DNA of 64,000 nucleotides, from the NCBI GenBank assembly GCA_023374045.1, contig CM041779.1, positions 141,505,801 through 141,569,800 of the forward strand. Direction: 5' to 3'. Position numbers and translations under genes: made by a program. The notes beneath the pieces were generated by a model. The model worked only from the letters and a program-made list of their open reading frames with translations. It made no database searches and was not told where the DNA came from. Below, one piece after another: positions 57,727 to 64,000 of this stretch. The stretch's first letter is position 1, and each line of letters begins with the position of its first letter. Origin of the DNA: Limonium bicolor. Its lineage: Eukaryota; Streptophyta; Magnoliopsida; Caryophyllales; Plumbaginaceae.

Positions 57727-58880
57727 GTATCCTATTTTGGATATTAAGTATGTGATCTTTGCACTTAATCAGATTTCCCATCTTTTTTATCAAAGCATCT
57801 GAGATGTTCATGGCTCTGCTCCCTGGTTATGTTGCCCTTATGACAACAAGCAACATGAGACCATCAGTAAGAAAATAGGACTGTCCTAACACTACAATAG
57901 TATGAGCAATGAGCACACATTATTCAGATTAATTATCATTGCTAGAACTCCATCCCAATATCCATTCATTTTGTTTTAGTAATCGTAGCCAGTGAAGTAA
58001 TAACATTTTACAAGAATACCAAAAGTACAAGTGGTAAAAAAAACAACAAGAAGAAGATCCTACAATACTTCACTATGTAATTCAGCTCTTCCTCAACGAA
58101 TCACGCTTCAATCTGTCAATTACAGCATCAGTGAGCAGCAATTGACAAACCTCTACCTCAACTTGTCCTCCGTATTTCAATCTTCGAATTGCCTTCTACT
58201 TACTTCAATAGAAATGGAATATATCTTTCCAGAAATCTGTAGTAATCTATCAATCCACATGTGAGTATATCATTCTCATCTTCCACCACACAACATTAAT
58301 AAGATGCCGGCACACCAATACAGTATATCATTCTCATTTTCACAAACAATATCATGTCTCAGATACAGTTACAACAGCTATGTGTATGTATCATCCTCAA
58401 CATTCTTAATTCAACATAACTGAACTCTCGACGCAAGGCCCAATGTAGACTATATACCAAGGGCATCACTCTGTAACAACACTTAAAATTTCATTACTTG
58501 TATCATAAACACATAGAGCTGATAAAAGATAGTCCCGCTCTTCATGAAATACTCCCCACACAAGGACGCCATCCTTCTTGAGAAAAAACCTGTCATAGTG
58601 TGACATAATGAATGCAGGGGTCAAAGTTGAAAGGTCAAACCTGGATTTTTTGCTCCAACATCCATTGCTCTCCAACAACAAGAGATCGAAAACACTGTAA
58701 GAACCATACCATGCCAACTCTGTAGCCCGCTCACCAAATCGATCATGTCATAACCCGTGTTGGGTATAGGCGTATATGAAAATGTCTCACTAGTCATATT
58801 GAATGAAACAAGTCATCATCATCCAATATTCTTGCAGCTTTAGTCCTCTGTCACAAGTCATCATCATCCATAGTGAGAAA
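57727..58880. repeat. Segmental duplication, copy 1
   Basis: This block matches 59190-60720, including TTTGGATATT-AGTATGTG, the CCATCAGTAAGAAAA stretch, AAGTACAAGTGGTAAAAAAA and the 3' half of an F-box gene. Copy 1 lacks about 300 bp present in copy 2. Copy 2 ends in a longer F-box gene. Confidence 0.75.
58466..58810 (-). pseudogene. Truncated F-box gene, 3' half only
   Basis: On the minus strand, frame 58717-58466 gives AWYGSYSVFDLLLLESNGC, RFDLSTLTPAFIMSHYDRFF and a complete end, LCVYDTSNEILSVVTE. Just upstream lie the bases for ETFSYTPIPNTGYDM in another frame. It corresponds to the C-terminal F-box-associated region of the gene at 60379-61414. No F-box or ATG is present, so it is a duplicated fragment. 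Confidence 0.7.
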
Positions 58881-59148
58881 GAGCGTTTGTATTACAACAG
58901 AAGCGAGATAATTTATATCTGAAGGATCCCTTCCAGGCATTTCTACGAAGAGATCATGGTCACATATTATTTGCAGATATGCAAACTTACAGTCATTAAG
59001 AACTGACTGACATAGCACGTCAAGTCACAACACTAGCATCTGCTTTAGTATGCCACATACAAACCATATGACATATTTCATATTAAAAACACTTAGCACG
59101 TCAAGTGACACCACGTCAACTGATTCAGTAAACCCTGCCAAATGACAT

Positions 59149-59388
59149 TCATTCAGTGCTGCCTTGAATCCCTACACGCATTCTGAGGTTACAAAACAGT
59201 ATCCTGTTTTGGATATTTAGTATGTGCTCTTTGCACTTAATCAGAATTCTCAACTTTTTCATCAAACCATCTAAGAAGTTCATGGCTCTGCTCTCTGTAG
59301 ATTTTTCTCTTATGGCAGCAAGCAACATGAGACCATCAGTAAGAAAACAGGACTGTCCTAGCACTACAATAGTATGAACAATGAGCAC
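59149..59388 (-). pseudogene. Unidentified exon-like remnant in the duplication
   Basis: The minus strand reads VVLGQSCFLTDGLMLLAAIR and AMNFLDGLMKKLRILIKC. A diverged copy lies at about 57915-57760, where it is interrupted by stops. It is conserved enough between copies to suggest a former exon. I do not recognise the family. Confidence 0.25.
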
Positions 59389-59441
59389 ACATTAATCAGA
59401 TAAAGTATAAAATATGAAACATAACAACTCATTCTTTCTTT

Positions 59442-60040
59442 TGTTGTCCCTCTTATTATTACCTCGTTTTGAATCTATGGCCATCCTGTAAGGCAGTCTA
59501 TCTGAAAGATAAAACAAAATTTTAAAAGGTACTCAAGTATTTTACATATATAACACTCATGATATAGCCTAATTAAATCGAAAGATGATCAAATGAAATA
59601 AATCACACAACTGCAGTCTCAGAACATAGAATCCAAAGAAGGCGGCATGGTTTATTTTTTAAAAGTCACATTGCTAGAGCTCCATCCCAATATTCATTCA
59701 TTTTGTTTTGGTAATCGTAGCCATTGAAGTAATAACATTTTGTTGTCCCTCTTATTATTGCCTCGTTTTGAATCTCTGGCCATCCTGTAAGGCAGTCTAT
59801 CTGAAAGATAAAACAAAATTTTAAAAGGTACTCAAGTATTTTACATATATAACACTCATGATATAGCCTAATTAAATTGAAAGATGATCAAATGAAATAA
59901 ATCACACAACTGTAGTCTCAGGACATAGAATCCAAAGGAGGCGGCACGGTTTATTTTTTAAAAGTCACATTGCTAAAGCTCCATCCCAATATCCATTCAT
60001 TTTGTTTTGGTAATTGTAGCCATTGAAGTAATAACATTTT
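59442..60040. repeat. Tandem duplication, two 299-bp units
   Basis: Units starting TGTTGTCCCTCTTATTATT at about 59442 and 59741 are nearly identical through to GAAGTAATAACATTTT. Few substitutions separate them, so the duplication is recent. Confidence 0.85.
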
Positions 60041-60378
60041 ACAAGAATACCAAAAGTACAAGTGGTAAAAAAAATAACAAGAAGAAAAAGATGCTACATA
60101 ACTTCACTCACAAATTCAGCTCATCCTCAACCAATCATGCTTCAATTTGTCAATTACAAAGGCAGAAATGGAATATATCTTTCTAGAAATGTGTAGTAAT
60201 CTGTCAATCCACCAGTGAGTGTATCATTCTCATTTTCACAAACAATATCTTGTCTCAGATACAACGACAACAACTATGTGTATTTATCATCCTCAACATT
60301 CTTAATTCAACATAACCAAACTCTCGACCCAAGGCCCAATCTAGATTGTATACCAAGGGCACCACTCTGTAACAACAC

Positions 60379-61414
60379 TTAAAATTCCAGTACTTGTATC
60401 ACAAACACATAGAGCTGATAAAAGTGAGTCTTGTTCTTCATTAAATACTCCCACACAAGGACGTCATTCTTCTTGTGATAAAACCTGTCATAGCACGACA
60501 TAATGAATGCAGGGGTCCAAGTTGAAAGGTCAAACCTGCATTTTTTACTCCAACATCCATCGTTCTCCAACAACAAGAGATCGACAACACTGTAAGAACC
60601 ATACCATGCCAACTCTGTAGCCCGCTCACCAAATCGATCATGTCATAACCCGTGTTGGGTATAGGCGTATATGAAAATGTCTCACTAGTCATATTGAATG
60701 AAACAAGTCCATTATCATCTTCACTATCTGGCATGCAATCAGTCCAGTATACAGATCCTCCCAAAGATACCTTCTTGGCTGAATAGTTCCTAAAATGGCC
60801 GACCTCACCTCTGCAACTCACCGACAGTGGTTTAAAGAGAAAATGTCAAGAGTAGCGATAGGACCCTGATGCTCAGCATTAGGAGACATACTCACTACCT
60901 TGTAATCATTAGAGAGTGGATCAAATCCAATAAATAATGTCGGATCTTGTATTAAAGATGGTGGCAGCATAACACTTAAGCATTTTCTGATGTAAGGATT
61001 CCATAGAATGACGCAACCCCGAATCAAACTCCTCATGAGGAGCAGTCTGTTAACATCGCCAACAATTCCCGCCGATTCAAATTTTGAAAGACCCTTTTGA
61101 ACAAGAGGTGGTACTGGAAAATGGAATTCGGCAGTCTCGCGATGGTATTCTGCCACATTACGGCCACTGAATAACTGAGCCCTGGCTTCACGAGTGCCTT
61201 CTACGATGGGAACTTCAATCAGAAGGAGATGGTATTCAGGGTGGTAGTTTGAGTAGTGGCTGAGGTGCAGGGAAGCGAAGTCGGGGTTATCGATTACAGA
61301 TTTCCAATCTCTGGAGACAGATCTGAACCGAAGTAGCGATTTCGCCGATAGGTAGGAGAGTATCTTGGTACATATATCCAGTGGAATATTGGGGTTTGTA
61401 AGGTCTGGCTCCAT
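60379..61414 (-). pseudogene. F-box protein gene with frameshifts
   Basis: An ATG at 61414 opens MEPDLTNPNIPLDICTKIL; residues about 9-50 are an F-box (SYLSAKSLLRFRSVSRDWKS). Then come GCVILWNPYIRKCLSVMLP and IGFDPLSNDYKVVSMS, the F-box-associated region. The frame stops at 60818 after FSLNHCR, but another continues at once with FRNYSAKKVSLGGSVYWTD and SFNMTSETFSYTPIPNTGYD. A third starts near 60640 with ERATELAWYGSYSVVDLLLL and RFDLSTWTPAFIMSCYDRF. A last shift lies near 60400. F-box proteins select targets for SCF ubiquitin ligases. Three frameshifts suggest a pseudogene, but assembly indels could explain some. The second shift is shared with the 58466 copy, so at least that one is probably real. 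The start upstream of the ATG in the same frame is not ATG. Confidence 0.8.
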
Positions 61415-62934
61415 TAATGGAATCGAAAAGTGAAACAAGATTAAGATGCAAGCTGGTCAAGACAAAGAAAGAAAGTAAGGAGAGAAACATATGATACGCT
61501 GGGCGAGAGTGGGAAATGAACATTTACCCCGCTCGATCGAGGAATTCTTTTATAGGAGAACATAGGGAAAATTACATTCTTCACACCCATAGGTATTTAA
61601 AAATTATAATGATCTAGTTTTAGAAAATTATAATATTGATCCATCAGCCATTAAGAAATTACAATCCCATCAGATGAGCTTTAACTAACGGATCTGTTAT
61701 AAGATTTGCATGATGTGTTAACTAATTAGTTTACAAACTAAACAAGTTTTAATCATACTTATCGGATATTATTGGAAACTGAAAAACTATTTGTAATCAC
61801 ATTTTTACTTAGTTATACAGTCACTCCCACATGTAATAGTACTTATAGAAATAAGTAGACTCCCACATGCTATAGTTATACAGTCATTTTATAAATGACA
61901 ACTACTAATTATTTCTACCAAGTAGTTGTCATTTATAAAATGACACCAAAAAATGAAAATGAGCATCTTATAGAATGTAAATTACGTGTTTAAACTTTGT
62001 ATTATATTTTATGATACATAACAATTTTTAAAAATTCTACAAAAAAATTATTTTTATAATATTTTATGATATTTAATAGTTGAAATTTTTTTATATATTT
62101 TTTCTATTTATTTTTAAAAAATTCTAAATTTTGTGTAGCAAAATCAGTTTTTGCATATTTGTAATTTTTTTGAATTAAGAATTTTCTTTAACTTTTGCAT
62201 TTTTTTTTGAATTTTGTAATTTTTAAGTAGCATTTCATGAATTAGACAAAAATCTAGTGGTATTTAATGAAATTTCCCCACAATTTTACTGTAAAATTTC
62301 ATAAAATGCTCTTGAATAAGAAAAAGGGGCATATTGTGAACTTGAAACATGACCTACAATGTTAGGGGTAAAATAGTCATTATTTAAGGTCATTCCCCGG
62401 ATTAGGAGTACTTTGTGAATTTCAAAACTTTCAAGGGGTATCTTGTGAATATGTTTTGAAAAAGAGGTATATTGTGAATTATGAAAGTTTTTAGGGGTAT
62501 ATTGTGAATTTTTCTTTTATTATTTCTTCAATTAGTAATTGTCAATAAATTGACACAAAAACGAAAAGTATCATATAATAGAATATAAATTATGTCTTTA
62601 AACTCTATATTCTATTTTATGATACTTAATAATTTCAAAAATCTATTTAATTTTTATAATATAATATGATATTTTGATACTTATTAAAAGGAGGTTGCTA
62701 TTCGCAGTACAAAATTACTAATCACCGCAGTACAAAATTTTTTAAATCATATTTACGTTGTAAGCATGTAATGATGTGTCCCTGTGTTTTTTTTTTCAAA
62801 AAACGAATTGTCATGCATCTAGGGAAAAAAAACATAATTGGCTTTATCAAACATCATTGCTTGCAACTGACTCCATTGAAGAATCACTGTCATCTTCATA
62901 TGAATCTGGGAGTGATTCGAGTTCCCATAGTATT
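61415..62934. other. AT-rich intergenic DNA with local repeats
   Basis: No gene is seen. Features are a 24-bp perfect inverted repeat (61883-61944), a diverged direct repeat of about 120 bp (61927-62050 and 62534-62660, sharing TATTTTATGATAC), and short repeats of the GGGGTATATTGTGAA type near 62440-62510. Confidence 0.5.
61883..61944. repeat. Perfect 24-bp inverted repeat
   Basis: Arms 61883-61906 and 61921-61944 (GTCATTTTATAAATGACAAC to its complement) flank 14 bases. Each arm is itself nearly palindromic. It may be the end-to-end remnant of a MITE. Confidence 0.85.
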
Positions 62935-64000
62935 TGAAATACCCCATAAATTAATTTAAATTAATTTAGGGGATTTCTTCTATTAAAACCCCAAATAATA
63001 CTATTAAATACTACATTATTATATAGTATTATGAATTTAATAATAAGATATATAAGTCAATAAATCTTGGGAAAATTCCTAGACACTCCAACTATATTAT
63101 AAATATTTAAGAAATATTTGGAACATTGATTTGAATCATAAAAAGTCAATATTAAATCATAGAAACCTTAAAGCTTCTTAAGCCTTGCTAGGGTTGAATT
63201 TTTGAGAATGGTCAAACCAGCCCATGAAACCTATACCAATAAAAAGGTTATGGAAAACCAAGAAGATTGATAATAAGTACGTTAAAAACGGATCATCCTA
63301 GCCAAAGTTATGATATAATGAAGTTTAGAGCCAAAATTTTGAAGGCTGCTGACGTGGCAAGGGCTGCTGACTCAGCCACACGCGCCTCGGGAGGCGTGCC
63401 ACGCCAGATTGCCGAAATTCCCCAAAAAATCGGCCAACTTTTGAATGCAGTCTTCTTCGTTCTCTTCTCCTACAAACCCTCTTTCTAACCATTACTCATA
63501 CATAACCTAATTCCTTCTACATCCACCGCAAAGTTGATCTGAAGTTGCCTCCCCGAAAGTCTGCAACCTAGATTTTCCAGAAAACCGATTCGGTAAGGTA
63601 ACTTTGTCTAATCATATCTCCTTCATCTGTCAATCAAAATTCGAGTTCTTTAGCTCTTTTTGTAGATCTCTAATCCCTCTACAACTTTCATTTTTACACC
63701 CAAGGCTGATTCTCAATAGTGTGGAAGATAGAAGTGTCTAAAGTTCCCAACTCGATCACGTCGGGTTTTTGCCCACAATTTTTCCAGAAACGTAATGGTA
63801 GACTCAGATCTTTCGGGATCTATAACTTTCTTCCTAGTTCTTCGTTTTCAATGAGTCTTCCACCCATGTTTAGAGTTACATACCTAGTTTAAAATTTCTT
63901 AGGTTTCATGGATCGAGTCCTTATCAATTAGCATGAGTTGATCCGCGAAGTTGCCTACCTGAACAGCACATAAAATACCAATTTTCCAGAAAACGAATTC
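62935..64000 (+). repeat. Start of another A/B/C-superfamily LTR, cut by window end
   Basis: TGAAATACCCCATAAATTAA at 62935 has the LTR start shared by families A, B and C, followed by the same kind of AT-rich text with TTAATTTAAATT. The flank on the left is GTATT. Downstream are a CGCCTCGGGAGGCG-like palindrome (about 63385-63400) and two similar CCAGAAAACC/CCAGAAACG stretches. No ORF of note. The end lies outside the window. Confidence 0.6.

Noticed and set aside
60800..60830. A GTGAGT donor followed by TTGCAG at the F-box frame break, as if an intron.
   Set aside because: The two signals are 11 bases apart in total, too short for any intron; a frameshift is the simpler explanation.

Overview
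This window is a repeat-dense stretch of a flowering-plant nuclear genome, probably a eudicot. The evidence is plant-type retrotransposon clades (chromodomain Ty3/gypsy, Athila/Tat-type elements primed by tRNA-Asp, Ty1/copia, a TRIM), hAT-like and Stowaway-like MITEs, and host genes of plant type (an armadillo-repeat protein with a GT-AG intron, and F-box genes). I cannot name the species. Two runs of exactly 500 N (28844-29343 and 54062-54561) are scaffold gaps of arbitrary length. Nearly identical LTR copies differ mainly by homopolymer indels, so some frameshifts reported here may be assembly errors.

Layout. 1-4593 is a minus-strand non-autonomous LTR element (LARD) inserted in a very long LTR (4594-9015, family B, plus strand). 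9016-9575 and 16409-16654 are two halves of older repeat DNA split by a 6.8-kb solo LTR (family C, 9576-16403) with a perfect 5-bp target duplication (ATTAT) and an internal degenerate tandem array of about 187-bp period. 16655-28843 is a minus-strand chromodomain Ty3/gypsy element (family A, 3.8-kb LTRs). After a gap come 29344-41068, a very young minus-strand non-coding relative with 5.48-kb LTRs (family B). It sits inside a plus-strand family-A LTR fragment (41069-42071), itself inside an older relative (42072 to about 42500). 42600-43955 is a decayed copia element. 44410-47900 is the one clearly intact host gene. A hAT-like MITE with a Stowaway-like MITE nested in it follows (48693-49470), then copia and unclassified remnants. 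54562-56893 is a second tRNA-Asp-primed LARD. 57197-57726 is a TRIM remnant. 57100-61414 is a duplicated, decaying F-box region. From 62935 to the window end is the start of another LTR of the A/B/C superfamily.

The main discovery candidate is in element A. Between its gag zinc finger and its protease, on the same strand, is a frameshift-free AlkB-like 2-oxoglutarate/Fe(II) dioxygenase domain (24389-25117) with all expected catalytic residues (HxD, distal H, RxxxxxR). The gag region upstream reads through only if two short GT-AG introns (109 and 81 bp) are removed. The AlkB frame has no ATG before its own core and is preceded by a third intron-like segment. The AlkB frame ends in TAA, and the protease-pol frame has its own ATG 52 bases further on. 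The picture is a retrotransposon that captured a host AlkB-type nucleic-acid demethylase and may express it by splicing.
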